From the NCBI GenBank assembly GCA_021816925.1, contig JAKAWQ010000007.1, positions 1 through 64,000 of the forward strand: 64,000 bases of DNA, read 5' to 3'. The position numbers were made by a program, and so were the translations under genes. This document shows, in pieces, positions 19,932 to 29,724 of the stretch; within the stretch, counting starts at the first letter, position 1; each line of letters starts with the position of its first letter. The notes below the pieces were generated by a model that was given only the letters and a program-made list of their open reading frames with translations, was not told the DNA's origin and did no database searches. Source of the DNA: Pseudomonadota bacterium (GTDB lineage Bacteria; Pseudomonadota; Alphaproteobacteria; Acetobacterales; Acetobacteraceae).

Positions 19932-21365
19932 ATGGCGAAGCGACCCAGCACGCCGGCGGGCGGCGTGAGCAAGGTCATGGACATGATGAAGGAACATGCC
20001 GTCGAGTTCGTAGACCTCAGGTTCACCGATCCGCGTGGCAAGTGGCAGCACACCGCCCAGGCTGCTGCGACCATCGACGAGGACGCGTTCAAGGACGGCA
20101 TCATGTTCGACGGCTCGTCGATCGCCGGCTGGAAGGCGATCAACGAAAGCGACATGATCCTGATGCCCGATCCGGACACCGCGTGCATGGACCCGTTTTC
20201 GGCGAAGCCCTCGCTGATCTTGTTCTGCGATATCCTCGAGCCGTCCACCGGGCAGCCCTATGGGCGCGATCCGCGCTCGACCGCCAAGAAGGCTGAGGCC
20301 TATCTCAAATCGACCGGGGCCGGCGACACCGCGTTCTTCGGGCCTGAAGCCGAGTTTTTCGTTTTCGATTCCGCGCGCTTCGGCACCGGCGGCAATTACG
20401 GCATGTTCCAGCTCGACAGCATCGAGGGGCCGCAGGCTTCCATCAAGGACTATCCGGAAGGCAACATGGGCCACCGGCCGGCCGTGAAGGGCGGCTACTT
20501 CCCGGTTCCGCCGGTCGATTCCGACAGCGATCTGCGCGCCGAGATGCTGGCCACCATGGGTGAAATGGGCGTGGATATCGAAAAGCACCATCACGAGGTG
20601 GCGCAGAGCCAGCACGAGCTTGGCATGAAGTTCAACCCGCTCGTGAAGATGGCCGACGCGATGCAGATCTATAAATACTGCATCCACAATGTCGCTCACA
20701 GCTACGGCAAGACGGCGACCTTCATGCCCAAGCCGATCTATGGCGACAACGGCTCGGGCATGCACGTCCACCAGTCGATCTGGAAGGGCGGGAAGCCGCT
20801 CTTCGCCGGCAACGGCTATGCCGACCTTTCGGAGATGGCGCTCTATTACATCGGCGGGATCATCAAGCACGCCAAGGCGCTCAACTGTTTCACCAACCCG
20901 ACCACCAACAGCTACAAGCGCCTGATTCCGGGCTTCGAGGCCCCGGTGCTGCTCGCCTACTCGGCGCGCAACCGCTCCGCCGCCTGCCGCATCCCCTACA
21001 CCACCAGCCCGAAGGGGAAGCGGGTGGAGGTGCGGTACCCGGATGGTGCCGCCAACCCGTATCTGGCGTTCGCGGGGATGCTGATGGCCGGGCTCGACGG
21101 TGTCCGCAACAAGATCCATCCGGGCGATCCGATGGACAAGGATCTCTATGATCTGCCGCCGGAGGAGCTCAAGGGCATTCCGACGGTGTGCGGTTCATTA
21201 CGAGAGGCGATTGGCGCGCTCGAGGCGGACCACGAGTTTCTGCTGGCCGGCGACGTCTTTACCGCCGATCAGATCGAAAGCTATATTGCGCTGAAATGGG
21301 CCGAGGTGTTCCGCTTCGAACACACCCCGCATCCGGTCGAGTTCGAGATGTACTACTCGGTCTGA
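19932..21365 (+). CDS. glnA: Glutamine synthetase type I
   Basis: A 477-residue [22 protein letters not shown] is the conserved N-terminal block. The ATP-binding [19 protein letters not shown] and [20 protein letters not shown] are present, and the adenylylation-site Tyr is in [15 protein letters not shown]. It makes glutamine from glutamate, ammonia and ATP as a dodecamer. Regulation by PII/adenylyltransferase is expected from the conserved Tyr. ATG 19932 (MAKRPSTP) is chosen; an upstream ATG at 19920 would add four residues. Confidence 0.97.
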   Translation: MAKRPSTPAGGVSKVMDMMKEHAVEFVDLRFTDPRGKWQHTAQAAATIDEDAFKDGIMFDGSSIAGWKAINESDMILMPDPDTACMDPFSAKPSLILFCDILEPSTGQPYGRDPRSTAKKAEAYLKSTGAGDTAFFGPEAEFFVFDSARFGTGGNYGMFQLDSIEGPQASIKDYPEGNMGHRPAVKGGYFPVPPVDSDSDLRAEMLATMGEMGVDIEKHHHEVAQSQHELGMKFNPLVKMADAMQIYKYCIHNVAHSYGKTATFMPKPIYGDNGSGMHVHQSIWKGGKPLFAGNGYADLSEMALYYIGGIIKHAKALNCFTNPTTNSYKRLIPGFEAPVLLAYSARNRSAACRIPYTTSPKGKRVEVRYPDGAANPYLAFAGMLMAGLDGVRNKIHPGDPMDKDLYDLPPEELKGIPTVCGSLREAIGALEADHEFLLAGDVFTADQIESYIALKWAEVFRFEHTPHPVEFEMYYSV

Positions 21366-21387
21366 TCCTCGGCGGATCCGCGGCACC

Positions 21388-21420
21388 GAAGGCCGGGGCT
21401 CGCCCCGGCCTTCTCTTTTC
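21388..21420 (+). terminator. Rho-independent terminator after glnA
   Basis: GAAGGCCGGGGC (21388-21399) pairs with GCCCCGGCCTTC (21402-21413) as a very strong 12-bp GC stem, followed by TCTTTTC. It lies 22 bases after the glnA stop and just reaches the convergent phosphoesterase stop at 21419, so it may serve the plus strand mainly. Confidence 0.8.
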
Positions 21421-22240
21421 AGGCCGCCGTCACCGCCGGGGTCAGGAATGGAAACGGTCCCGGATATTCCTCCACGTACGCAGTGTGGGAGACGATCTCG
21501 CGTGCCGGCGTCACGTGGTGAAGCTGGAATGCGGCCGGCTCCATCACGAGCGCCGAGGGCGCAGAGGGAGCGAGATCCAGCGCCACTTGGTGCGCCATCG
21601 AAGGTGCGATGCTCGCAATTGCGTGCGCAACGCGTGCCGTCACGGCACGATGCACGTGCCCGCACAGAATCCGCTGCACCTGCCTGTGCCTCTCCATGAC
21701 GGCAACGAAGGCTTCTGCGTCCCTGAGCTTCATTGCGTCCATGTGACCGATCCCGGAGTCGAATGGCGGATGGTGCATCACCACGATGGTCGGCTTCTCC
21801 GTCTCCGCCGCCAAAGTTCGCTCGAGCCATTCGTGCCGCCGCGCACAAAGCTCCCCATGCGGCGCCCCGGGTACAACCGTATCGAGCATCACCAGCCGTA
21901 CCGGATATTCCTCCACCGCGTACTGCACGAACTCGGCGTCCTCTGTCACCCCCGGCAGATCAGCGAGGGCTGCCCGAAAATTCTCGCGCCTGTCATGGTT
22001 GCCGGGAATGGCAAAGACCGGGCAGCGGAGATAGCGCCTGAGCAGCGTCACCAGCACGTCGTATTCGGCCGGCGAGCCCGTATCAACCAGGTCTCCTGAC
22101 AGCACGACGGCATCCGGCGCCGGCGTGAGCCGGCGCACGGCGCGGAACGCGCGCTCGGCGAGCATGTTCGTCTCCACCACGCGGTCGGCAGGCATTCCGG
22201 GCGGCCTGAGGTGCAGGTCGGTCAACTGGGCAAGCAGCAT
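21419..22240 (-). CDS. Class III metallophosphoesterase (CpdA-like)
   Basis: A 273-residue calcineurin-fold protein with all metal-binding motifs: QLTDLHL at the N-terminus, LSGDLVD, PGNHDRREN, MHHPPF and CGHVHR. It resembles bacterial 3',5'-cyclic nucleotide phosphodiesterases such as CpdA, though the substrate cannot be fixed from sequence. It is convergent with glnA and monocistronic, and would act in the cytoplasm as no signal peptide is present. Confidence 0.88.
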   Translation of the reverse strand: MLLAQLTDLHLRPPGMPADRVVETNMLAERAFRAVRRLTPAPDAVVLSGDLVDTGSPAEYDVLVTLLRRYLRCPVFAIPGNHDRRENFRAALADLPGVTEDAEFVQYAVEEYPVRLVMLDTVVPGAPHGELCARRHEWLERTLAAETEKPTIVVMHHPPFDSGIGHMDAMKLRDAEAFVAVMERHRQVQRILCGHVHRAVTARVAHAIASIAPSMAHQVALDLAPSAPSALVMEPAAFQLHHVTPAREIVSHTAYVEEYPGPFPFLTPAVTAA

Positions 22241-22605
22241 GCGAAACTCCTGATCGCACCATCGTCGGCCGCCGGACCGACGGGCGATCGCGGCTTTGCC
22301 CCGCGGCGCACGGCCAGGGCTCCGTGCCTATCGCGCAAGCCGTGCGGCACCGCAAGTCCGCACGTCGCGGCGTGCCGTCCCGGCGACTCTTCGGCCACGC
22401 CGCGCAACCGTCCGCCCCTGGCCAAAATCCGGCCGCCGCGAGTACGATGGTTATGGCACCCCCGCGGATCGCTTTCCCCTTGCGAAGTGAGCGACGATAC
22501 CCCCGGCATGACGCGCAAGCGTCCGCGGCGCGACAATGCCGCCAGGCGGTGACAATGCTGCGCCGCGAGCGCGGCGCGGATGAGCGGGGCGTCGGAGAGA
22601 AGAGA
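22241..22605. other. Divergent intergenic region
   Basis: 365 bases separate the phosphoesterase start from the GMC oxidoreductase start. The oxidoreductase frame is open through much of it, but no conserved protein segment precedes MEGDLEYD. No clear promoter, repeat or small gene was recognised. It presumably carries the two divergent promoters. Confidence 0.4.
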
Positions 22606-24213
22606 ATGGAGGGGGATCTGGAGTACGACTTCATCATCGTCGGCGCCGGCTCGGCGGGCTCGGTGCTTGCCAACCGGCTCTCGGCCGATCCGCGCACGCG
22701 GGTCCTGCTGCTCGAGGCGGGCGGGCCGGACCGTGATCCCTGGATCCACATTCCTGCCGGGTTCTTCCGCAACATTTACAATCCGCACCTGAACTGGGGT
22801 TTCGAGACCGAACCGATCCCGGGCTTCGCTGGCCGTTCGATCCCCTGGCCGCGTGGCCGCGTGCTCGGCGGCTCGAGCGCGATCAACGGACTCGTCTATA
22901 TCCGTGGCCAGAAGGAGGATTTCGACCTCTGGCGGCAAATGGGCAACCCCGGCTGGTCGTATGACGACGTACTACCCTATTTCCGCAAGGCCGAGAACCA
23001 GGAGCGTGGCGCGAACGAGTATCACGGCAGTGGCGGGCCGCTCGACGTCACCGACCTCAGGATGGACCATCCGCTGCACCGGGCCTTCATCGCCGCCGCC
23101 GAGGAAGCCGGCTACTCCTTCAATCCGGACTTCAACGGCGCGAACCAGGAGGGCGTTGGAATTTATCAGATGACGATCCGCGGGCGCCGGCGGTGCAGTG
23201 CAGCGCTTGCCTATCTGCGCCCCGCCATGCGGCGGCCCAATCTCACCATCGAGATGCAGGCGCTGGCGGAACGCGTGCTGATCGAGGCGGGGCGCGCGGT
23301 GGGCGTTGCTTGGCGACAGGGCCGCAGCCCGAAGCGGGCTGCGGCGCGGACCGAGGTTCTACTCGCGGGCGGCGCAGTCAACTCGCCGCAGCTTTTGCAG
23401 CTCTCCGGCATCGGCCCGGCGCCACTCCTGGCCGAGCATGGCATCGCCGTGCATGCCGATGTGCCGGGTGTCGGAGAGAACCTGCAGGATCATCTGAACG
23501 CGCGCGTGGTCGCGCGCATCGCGCGCGGGCCGACGCTGAACGAAATCTCGCGCAGCTTGCCGCGCCAGCTCCTCGCCGGGCTGACGTGGATCTTCATGCG
23601 GCGCGGCGTGCTGATGATGGGAGCGGGCCCGCTCGGGCTTTTTGTGCGCACGCGCGAGGGGCTGGCCTCACCCGATGTGCAGTACCATTTCCTCGCCGGC
23701 AGCCTCGATCGGCCGGGTGCGCCGATGCACGATTTTCCCGGGGCGAGCATTGCCTGCGTGCCCTGCCGTCCGGAAAGCCGCGGCTTCATCCGTATCCGTT
23801 CAGCGGACCCCACCTGCCCGCCGCTGATCCAGCCCAATTATCTCGCGACCGAGAGCGACCGCCGGACGTTGATCGAAGGGCTTCGCATCGCGCGGCGGCT
23901 CTTTCAGACCGGCGCCATGCGACCTTATGTTGCCGGAGAGGCGATGCCGGGTCCGGCGGTCGAGAGCGACGCGGACTGGCTTGCCTATATTCGCGAGAGG
24001 GGCGGCACCGGATTCCACGCGAGCGGCACCTGCCGGATGGGTTCCGACCCGACGGCGGTCGTCGATTCGAGCTTGCGCGTGCGAGGGGTGGGCGCGCTTC
24101 GCGTCGTCGATGCCTCGGTCATGCCGACGCTCGTTTCCGGCAACACGAATGCCGCGACCATCATGATTGCCGAAAAGGCCGCCGAGATGGTTCTCGGTGC
24201 CGGCACGCCTTGA
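22606..24213 (+). CDS. GMC-family FAD oxidoreductase (choline dehydrogenase-like)
   Basis: A 535-residue flavoprotein. The FAD-binding DFIIVGAGSAGSVLANRL is at the N-terminus and the GMC signature 1 is in PRGRVLGGSSAINGLVYIRG. Signature 2 (GGAVNSPQLLQLSGIGP) and the C-terminal active site (GTGFHASGTCRMG, then VVDASVMPTLVSGNTNA) are present. It oxidises a primary alcohol; the substrate is unknown. The following aldo/keto reductase, 24 bases downstream, suggests a shared alcohol or sugar pathway. Start 22606 fits the family; the frame is open to 22324. Confidence 0.93.
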   Translation: MEGDLEYDFIIVGAGSAGSVLANRLSADPRTRVLLLEAGGPDRDPWIHIPAGFFRNIYNPHLNWGFETEPIPGFAGRSIPWPRGRVLGGSSAINGLVYIRGQKEDFDLWRQMGNPGWSYDDVLPYFRKAENQERGANEYHGSGGPLDVTDLRMDHPLHRAFIAAAEEAGYSFNPDFNGANQEGVGIYQMTIRGRRRCSAALAYLRPAMRRPNLTIEMQALAERVLIEAGRAVGVAWRQGRSPKRAAARTEVLLAGGAVNSPQLLQLSGIGPAPLLAEHGIAVHADVPGVGENLQDHLNARVVARIARGPTLNEISRSLPRQLLAGLTWIFMRRGVLMMGAGPLGLFVRTREGLASPDVQYHFLAGSLDRPGAPMHDFPGASIACVPCRPESRGFIRIRSADPTCPPLIQPNYLATESDRRTLIEGLRIARRLFQTGAMRPYVAGEAMPGPAVESDADWLAYIRERGGTGFHASGTCRMGSDPTAVVDSSLRVRGVGALRVVDASVMPTLVSGNTNAATIMIAEKAAEMVLGAGTP

Positions 24214-24237
24214 TCCTGAGCCCCCGGAGCAGAACGC

Positions 24238-25218
24238 ATGCAGCAACATTCCTTTGGTCCGCTCCCGCCGGTTTCGATTCTCACGCTCGGCGGCGGGGGT
24301 ATCGGCATGCTTTGGGGCGAAACCAGCATGGAGGAGTGCATCGCTACGGTGCACGCGGCCGTCGCCGCCGGGATCACCGTTCTCGATCTCGCTCCCCGCT
24401 ATGGCGACGGGCTGGCCGAGCGCGTGGTGGGCGAGGCGTTCGCCGGCCGACTGCCCGCCGGGATTCGCGTCACCAGCAAGTGCAATCTCGGCAATACTCT
24501 CGCCGGGCGGATCGAGCCTACGCTCCGCCGCTCGATCGAGCAGAGTCTCGAGCGGCTCAGGCTTTCGCGGCTCGATCTCTTCTTCCTGCACTCGAACGTG
24601 GTGCCGGATGAGCAGTTCCTGCTCCGCCGACCGGATGCCGCCGAGCGCATGACGCCTTACGAGACTTTTGTCGGCCACGTCCGCCCGCTGTTCGAGCGTT
24701 TCGTCGCCGAGGGCCTGATCGGTGCCTGGGGCCTCACCGGCATCGGTCATCCCGACACGATCATCCGGCTTCTGCACGAGTGCCCGGCGCCGGCGGCGGT
24801 GCAGTGCATCACCAATCTTCTCGATTCGCCGGGCGGACTCAAGTTCTTCGACGGGCCTGCGAAGCCGCGCGCGGTCATCGCGGCGGCGCGTGCGAATGGA
24901 GTGGGCGTGATGGGGATCCGCGCCGTGCAGGCCGGCGCGCTCACTGTCGCGATCGACCGTCCGCTGCCGGCCTTGCATCCCGAGCGGGCCGATCATGCGC
25001 GGGCCGCGGGATTTCGCCGTTTGGCCGCCGAACTCGGCACCGATCCGGCGATCCTCGCGCATCGCTATGCACTTTCGCTCGACATCGACACCCTGGTGCT
25101 TGGCGTGAAGAACAGAGAGGAGCTTGCCGGCTGTGTCGCCGCTGGCGCTGCCGGGCCGCTTTCGCCGGACCTGATCGCACGGATCGATGCCTCCGTGGAT
25201 CGGAGCCGGGACGCCTGA
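24238..25218 (+). CDS. Aldo/keto reductase
   Basis: A 326-residue TIM-barrel oxidoreductase. VLDLAPRYGDGLAERVVGEA contains the catalytic Asp and Tyr, followed by RVTSKC with the Lys and DLFFLHSNVV with the His. A cofactor region lies near the end (LVLGVKNREELAGC). It resembles the D-threo-aldose/L-fucose dehydrogenase subfamily more than classical AKRs. It is probably co-transcribed with the GMC oxidoreductase. Confidence 0.9.
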   Translation: MQQHSFGPLPPVSILTLGGGGIGMLWGETSMEECIATVHAAVAAGITVLDLAPRYGDGLAERVVGEAFAGRLPAGIRVTSKCNLGNTLAGRIEPTLRRSIEQSLERLRLSRLDLFFLHSNVVPDEQFLLRRPDAAERMTPYETFVGHVRPLFERFVAEGLIGAWGLTGIGHPDTIIRLLHECPAPAAVQCITNLLDSPGGLKFFDGPAKPRAVIAAARANGVGVMGIRAVQAGALTVAIDRPLPALHPERADHARAAGFRRLAAELGTDPAILAHRYALSLDIDTLVLGVKNREELAGCVAAGAAGPLSPDLIARIDASVDRSRDA

Positions 25219-25275
25219 ACCGATGCCGAGCGCCGTCCCGCGCCGGCTGCTCTGGCCGAAGGATCACGCCGCGCA

Positions 25276-26211
25276 ATGCCGCTCACCACCCGGCACCTCC
25301 TGTTTGCCGCGATCTGCCTGATCTGGGGCACGACCTGGGCGGCCACGAAGCTCGGCGTGGAGGCCGTTCCACCTATGCTGTTTGCGGGCACGAGATTCCT
25401 CGCGGCGGGTGCCCTGCTGCTGGTCTGGCACTGGGCACTGCGGCATCGCCGGGGTGAGGTCGTGCTGGTGAGGGACCTGCCTCGGCTTGCCGTCTCAGCG
25501 GTGTTCCTCATTCCACTCACCTACGCGCCGCTTTACTGGGCGCTGCGGATTGTGCCGTCGGGACTTGCCGCAGTCCTCAACTCCGCGCTTACGCCGCTCA
25601 TGATGCTGCTGCTCGCCATCTTGGGCAGGGAAGAACGCTTCGCGCCTCGTCAGGGTACCGCCATCGCCGCCGGCATTCTCGGGCTGGTTCTCCTGTTCCG
25701 GCCGGGCCCGCCCGCAGCCGGCGGCACAGATCCTTTGGAAGGGCTCGGCATTGCCGCCGTCGTTGCGGCGACGTTCGCCTCTTGCGCCGGCTCCGTCCTC
25801 ACGCGCCCACTGCTCGTGCGCTATCCGACGGTGCTTCTCTCGGCGCTCACCTATCTTGCCGGTGGCGCCATGCTGCTGCTTGTCTCGCTGGCGTTCGAGC
25901 CAGGCGCGCGCGCCGCCGCGGCTGGCGCCTGGGGACTCTCCGCGTGGTTCGGCTGGCTTTACATCGTCATCTTCGGAACGCTGATCGGCTACACGTTCTA
26001 TTTCATCCTGCTGCGCGACTGGGGGCCGAGCCGGGCCGCCACTTACGCCTTCGTCTGCCCTGTCATCGCCGTCGTCGTCGGGATCTTCGCCTTCGCCGAA
26101 AGCGTATCGGCGAGCGAAGTCGTGGGAATCGCCCTGATGCTCACCGCCGCGGCCCTGGCGCTCGGGGTCCGGCCTCCGGTGCCGCGGCTTCGGGCGGCGC
26201 GGGAGCGCTGA
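25276..26211 (+). CDS. EamA/DMT-family permease
   Basis: A 311-residue membrane protein with ten predicted hydrophobic segments arranged as two EamA repeats. The first starts LLFAAICLIWGTTWAATKLG and the second near GLGIAAVVAATFASCAGSVL. Such proteins export small metabolites at the inner membrane. The substrate cannot be told. It follows the aldo/keto reductase by 57 bases on the same strand. Confidence 0.9.
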   Translation: MPLTTRHLLFAAICLIWGTTWAATKLGVEAVPPMLFAGTRFLAAGALLLVWHWALRHRRGEVVLVRDLPRLAVSAVFLIPLTYAPLYWALRIVPSGLAAVLNSALTPLMMLLLAILGREERFAPRQGTAIAAGILGLVLLFRPGPPAAGGTDPLEGLGIAAVVAATFASCAGSVLTRPLLVRYPTVLLSALTYLAGGAMLLLVSLAFEPGARAAAAGAWGLSAWFGWLYIVIFGTLIGYTFYFILLRDWGPSRAATYAFVCPVIAVVVGIFAFAESVSASEVVGIALMLTAAALALGVRPPVPRLRAARER

Positions 26212-26309
26212 GCGGTGGGGAACAGGACCGCACCGGATCGAAAACGGCGTTGCCGCGATGGCCGTTTTGCGATTATTCCCGTGGACAGGGGCGGCTGCCG
26301 GGGGAATGC

Positions 26310-27845
26310 ATGACAAGTCGGACATATCTGCTCTTTCCCGCGAGTTCCCCCGCCGTGCCTGCCGGCGCATCACCGATCGGTGATGTCGCTCAGGATGAAA
26401 CGATCGAGGTCAGCATCTACCTCAAGCCGCGTGACCGCGGCGCACCGCCGGCGGGCGCAGAACCGCGCGGTGTGCTCGCGGCGCGGCGGGCAGAACTGCA
26501 TCGCGACGATGTCCGCCTGATCAAGGAGTTCGCTTCCGAGAACGACCTCACCGTCCTCGCCGTGGAACCCGCGCGACGGCTGGTTCGTCTGTCCGGCCCG
26601 GCCGCCCGGATGGAGGCGGCCTTCCGCACCCGGCTGCAACATTTCCACGACGGCGCCCTCCGCTTCCGCTGTCAGACCGGCACCCTGTCGTTACCGGAGG
26701 ACGTGCATGCGGTCGTCGAGTCCGTGCTCGGGCTCGACACCCGGCCGGTTGCCAAGCCGCGGATCGTGCCGCACGCAGGCACGGGCGCGGGCTACCTGCC
26801 CAACGAAGTCGGCAAGCTTTACGGCTTTCCGGGCAATGCCGACGGCAGCGGGGAATGCATCGGCATCATCGAATTAGGTGGCGGATTCCGGGCCGCCGAT
26901 AGCACGGCCGCCTTCCGGGCAATGGGCCTACCCGCACCGAGCGTGACCGCAATTTCCGTGGACGGGGCCGCCAACAAACCGTATAGCGATCTCGGCGCGG
27001 ATGGCGAGGTGGCACTTGACATCCAGGTGGCTGGCGGCAATGCGCCGGGAGCTTCGATCGCCGTCTATTTCGCTCCGAATACCGACGCGGGATTCGTGGA
27101 CGCGATCTCCGCCGCCACCACGGATTCGACGCACCGGCCGAGTGTGCTTTCGATCAGCTGGGGTGGCCCGGAATCCAGCTGGAGCGCGCAGGCAATCTCC
27201 TCGATGACGAGCGTGCTCGAGGATGCGGCGACAACGGGGCTTTCCGTGTTCGCTGCGGCCGGAGATTCGCTCGCGACAGACGGCGTCAATGACGGCCGGG
27301 CGCACGTGGACTTCCCGGCATCGAGCCCATGGGCGATCGGTTGCGGCGGCACCGAAATCACGACCGCCGGCGGAACGATCACGGCGGAGGTCGTCTGGAA
27401 CAGCGGCACGAGCGGCACCGGCGGCGGCATCAGCGATTTCTTCCTGGTGCCTGCATTCCAGGCGGACACGCCGCTGCCGCCGAGCGTGAACGGCGGCCGG
27501 CAAGGTCGTGGCGTGCCCGATGTTGCCGCCGATGCCGCGTCCTCGAGCGGCTACCAGATCGTCCTGTTCGGGTTCTCGACCGTGGTCGGCGGCACCAGCG
27601 CCGTGGCGCCGCTCTGGAGCGCGCTTATCGCGCGGATCAACCAGCAGCGTGGACGGTCGTCCGGCTTTTTCCTGCCCTATCTCTATCAGCATAAGAACCT
27701 GCTTCGCGAGATCACGGAGGGCAACAACCGGCCGGCCGGCTCGAGCATCGGCTACGACGCCGGAACGCCCTGGAATGCCTGCACCGGGCTCGGCGTGCCG
27801 GACGGTGCCCTCCTGCCACCCGGGCTTGCGGCGATCGAGACATAG
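26310..27845 (+). CDS. S53 family acid serine peptidase (sedolisin/kumamolisin-like)
   Basis: A 511-residue protein with an N-terminal prodomain (about residues 20-150) and an S53 catalytic domain. Catalytic Glu233 and Asp237 lie in DGEVALDIQVAGG, the oxyanion Asp in FAAAGDS, and Ser430 in VVGGTSAVAPLWSAL. A calcium-binding end is in DAGTPWNACTGLG. These enzymes work at acid pH after autoprocessing. No signal peptide is visible, as in kumamolisin, so the export route is unclear. ATG 26310 is chosen; the frame is open far upstream. Confidence 0.93.
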   Translation: MTSRTYLLFPASSPAVPAGASPIGDVAQDETIEVSIYLKPRDRGAPPAGAEPRGVLAARRAELHRDDVRLIKEFASENDLTVLAVEPARRLVRLSGPAARMEAAFRTRLQHFHDGALRFRCQTGTLSLPEDVHAVVESVLGLDTRPVAKPRIVPHAGTGAGYLPNEVGKLYGFPGNADGSGECIGIIELGGGFRAADSTAAFRAMGLPAPSVTAISVDGAANKPYSDLGADGEVALDIQVAGGNAPGASIAVYFAPNTDAGFVDAISAATTDSTHRPSVLSISWGGPESSWSAQAISSMTSVLEDAATTGLSVFAAAGDSLATDGVNDGRAHVDFPASSPWAIGCGGTEITTAGGTITAEVVWNSGTSGTGGGISDFFLVPAFQADTPLPPSVNGGRQGRGVPDVAADAASSSGYQIVLFGFSTVVGGTSAVAPLWSALIARINQQRGRSSGFFLPYLYQHKNLLREITEGNNRPAGSSIGYDAGTPWNACTGLGVPDGALLPPGLAAIET

Positions 27846-27860
27846 GGCAGAGCCCATTGA

Positions 27861-28622
27861 CTATGCGACGGCGGCGGAAACGCGCACGCCGGTGATCAGC
27901 CCGACGACTTCGCTCACATGCGCCTCGTGCGTGACGAGAGTGCCCGCCGCTCGGCCCTGGCGCAGAACAAAAATCCGGTCGGTGATTTCGAACACGTGAG
28001 GCAGGTTGTGGCTGACCAGCACAACCGCGAGCCCCCGCTCCTTCACGCGCTTGATCAGATCGAGCACGCCGCGGGATTCGCGCACCCCGAGCGCGGCGGT
28101 GGGCTCGTCCATGATGACCACCTTGCGGCCCCAGGAAATGGCGCGCGCCACGGCGACACTTTGCCGCTGCCCGCCCGAGAGCAGGCCGACCGGCTGGCGC
28201 ACGGATTTCAGACCGACCTGGAGCGAGGCGATGTGGCGCGCCGCCTCTCGTCGCATCGCGTTCTTGTTAAGAAACCAGCGGTTCCACCAGCTTGCGCCGG
28301 TGATCTCGCGACCGAGGAAGAGGTTCGCCTCGACGTCGAGCCAGGGGACGACCGCAAGATCCTGGTAGACCGTTTCGATCCCGATCCCGCGCGCCTCCTG
28401 CGGCGAGCGCAGCACCACCGGCTTGCCTTCGAACAGGATCGTGCCCGCGTCCGGCTCGGTCGCGCCCGACATCACCTTGACGAGCGTCGATTTGCCGGCG
28501 CCGTTGTCCCCGACGAGGCCCACGATCTCGCCGGGGAAGAGATCGAAATCCACCCCGTCAAGCGCGTGGACCGGGCCGTAATGCTTGAGGATGCCGCGAA
28601 GCGAAAGGAGCGGCGCTGTCAT
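27861..28622 (-). CDS. Sugar ABC transporter ATP-binding protein
   Basis: A 253-residue single-cassette ATPase. Walker A is GDNGAGKST, the signature is LLSGGQRQS, and Walker B is VVIMDEPTAALG. It resembles FrcA-type ATPases, with one cassette instead of the two of RbsA/XylG. It energises the permease at 29725 with the binding protein at 28633, which lies 10 bases upstream in the operon. The uptake substrate is probably a sugar or polyol. Confidence 0.93.
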   Translation of the reverse strand: MTAPLLSLRGILKHYGPVHALDGVDFDLFPGEIVGLVGDNGAGKSTLVKVMSGATEPDAGTILFEGKPVVLRSPQEARGIGIETVYQDLAVVPWLDVEANLFLGREITGASWWNRWFLNKNAMRREAARHIASLQVGLKSVRQPVGLLSGGQRQSVAVARAISWGRKVVIMDEPTAALGVRESRGVLDLIKRVKERGLAVVLVSHNLPHVFEITDRIFVLRQGRAAGTLVTHEAHVSEVVGLITGVRVSAAVA

Positions 28623-28632
28623 TGCAGTATCG

Positions 28633-29676
28633 TTACATGCAGCCGATCGGCGCCTCCTTGAAGGCGGCGGCCGCGCCTGCGCGTGTCTTCGCCTCCTCCC
28701 ATTTCGCCATCCAGTCCTTGACGTTCGCCGCTGTTACCACCGGCATCGATTGGGGAACGAGTTCCGGATAGTGGCAGTTCGGGTTGGCGAGGAGGTTGTG
28801 GAGGATGCTCACCGTCTGATAGCCCCAGCCCCAGTAGTCCTGCCCGACCAGCGCCTGCACATAGCCGTCGGCGACGAAGGGAAGCTCGGGTGCGAGCGTA
28901 TCGCTGGCAATGATCTTCACCTTGCCCTTGTTCTTGATGACCGCGGGGAGCGCACTCATCTTGCCGAACAGCGCCACGGCGGCGACGTTCAGGATCGCGC
29001 CGGCGTCGGGATGCGAGACCAGCAGGTCATTCATCAGGACCTGTGCCTTCACGAGATCGTCGTAATCGAAGAAGGGGCCGATCGTCTTCACGCCCGGATA
29101 CTTGGCGAGCGTGTCGGTGGCACCCTTGAGCCGCGCGTTCAGGTTGGTGGCGCCCGGCCCGCCGCTGACCAGGATCACCGTGCCCTTGGTGCCCATGAAC
29201 TTGATCGTCTGCTCGGCGAGCGACTGGCCCATCTTGTAGCTGTCCACACCGTAGAAGAGTCGGCGCTTCGAGCCGGGAACGTCCGAATCCCAGGTGATGA
29301 CGGTGATGCCCTTGGCGACCGCCTCGTTGATCGGGGCGACCAGCGGCTGCGGCGCATTGGCGTCCACCGCCATCGCATCGACGTGCCGCGCGATCAGCCC
29401 GGAAAGCACCTGGGCCTCGACACTCGCGTCCGAGGTGGTGGAAGCGGTCCAGATCACGTCCACGTCTCCGAGCTCGCGCGCGCGTGTCTCGGCGCCGTAG
29501 TGGGCATAGTAGAAGACCGGGTTGTCGAGCGCCTTGGGGATCACGGCGATCGAGTAGCGCTTGGCGGCGCGCGCGACATAGGGCCGCGCGAGCAATCCGG
29601 TTCCGGCGGCGAGCGCGCCGGCGCCGAGGAGTGTGCGGCGGCGTAGCGGAGCGGCGATAAGCCTTGTTTTCAGCAT
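28633..29676 (-). CDS. Sugar ABC transporter substrate-binding protein
   Basis: A 347-residue periplasmic binding protein of the ribose type (Peripla_BP_4). The N-terminus has a Tat-like signal, LRRRTLLGAGALAAGTGL, with cleavage likely after VARAA. The core starts YSIAVIPKALDNPVFYYAHYG and contains DAMAVDANAPQPLV and TVILVSGGPGATN. It delivers the sugar to the FrcA/RbsC-like transporter. Order here is permease-binding protein-ATPase in the direction of transcription. Confidence 0.92.
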   Translation of the reverse strand: MLKTRLIAAPLRRRTLLGAGALAAGTGLLARPYVARAAKRYSIAVIPKALDNPVFYYAHYGAETRARELGDVDVIWTASTTSDASVEAQVLSGLIARHVDAMAVDANAPQPLVAPINEAVAKGITVITWDSDVPGSKRRLFYGVDSYKMGQSLAEQTIKFMGTKGTVILVSGGPGATNLNARLKGATDTLAKYPGVKTIGPFFDYDDLVKAQVLMNDLLVSHPDAGAILNVAAVALFGKMSALPAVIKNKGKVKIIASDTLAPELPFVADGYVQALVGQDYWGWGYQTVSILHNLLANPNCHYPELVPQSMPVVTAANVKDWMAKWEEAKTRAGAAAAFKEAPIGCM

Positions 29677-29724
29677 GGCGTTTCCCCTTCTTCGGATTTT
29701 GCCTGATGCCGGCTTTCTCCCGGA

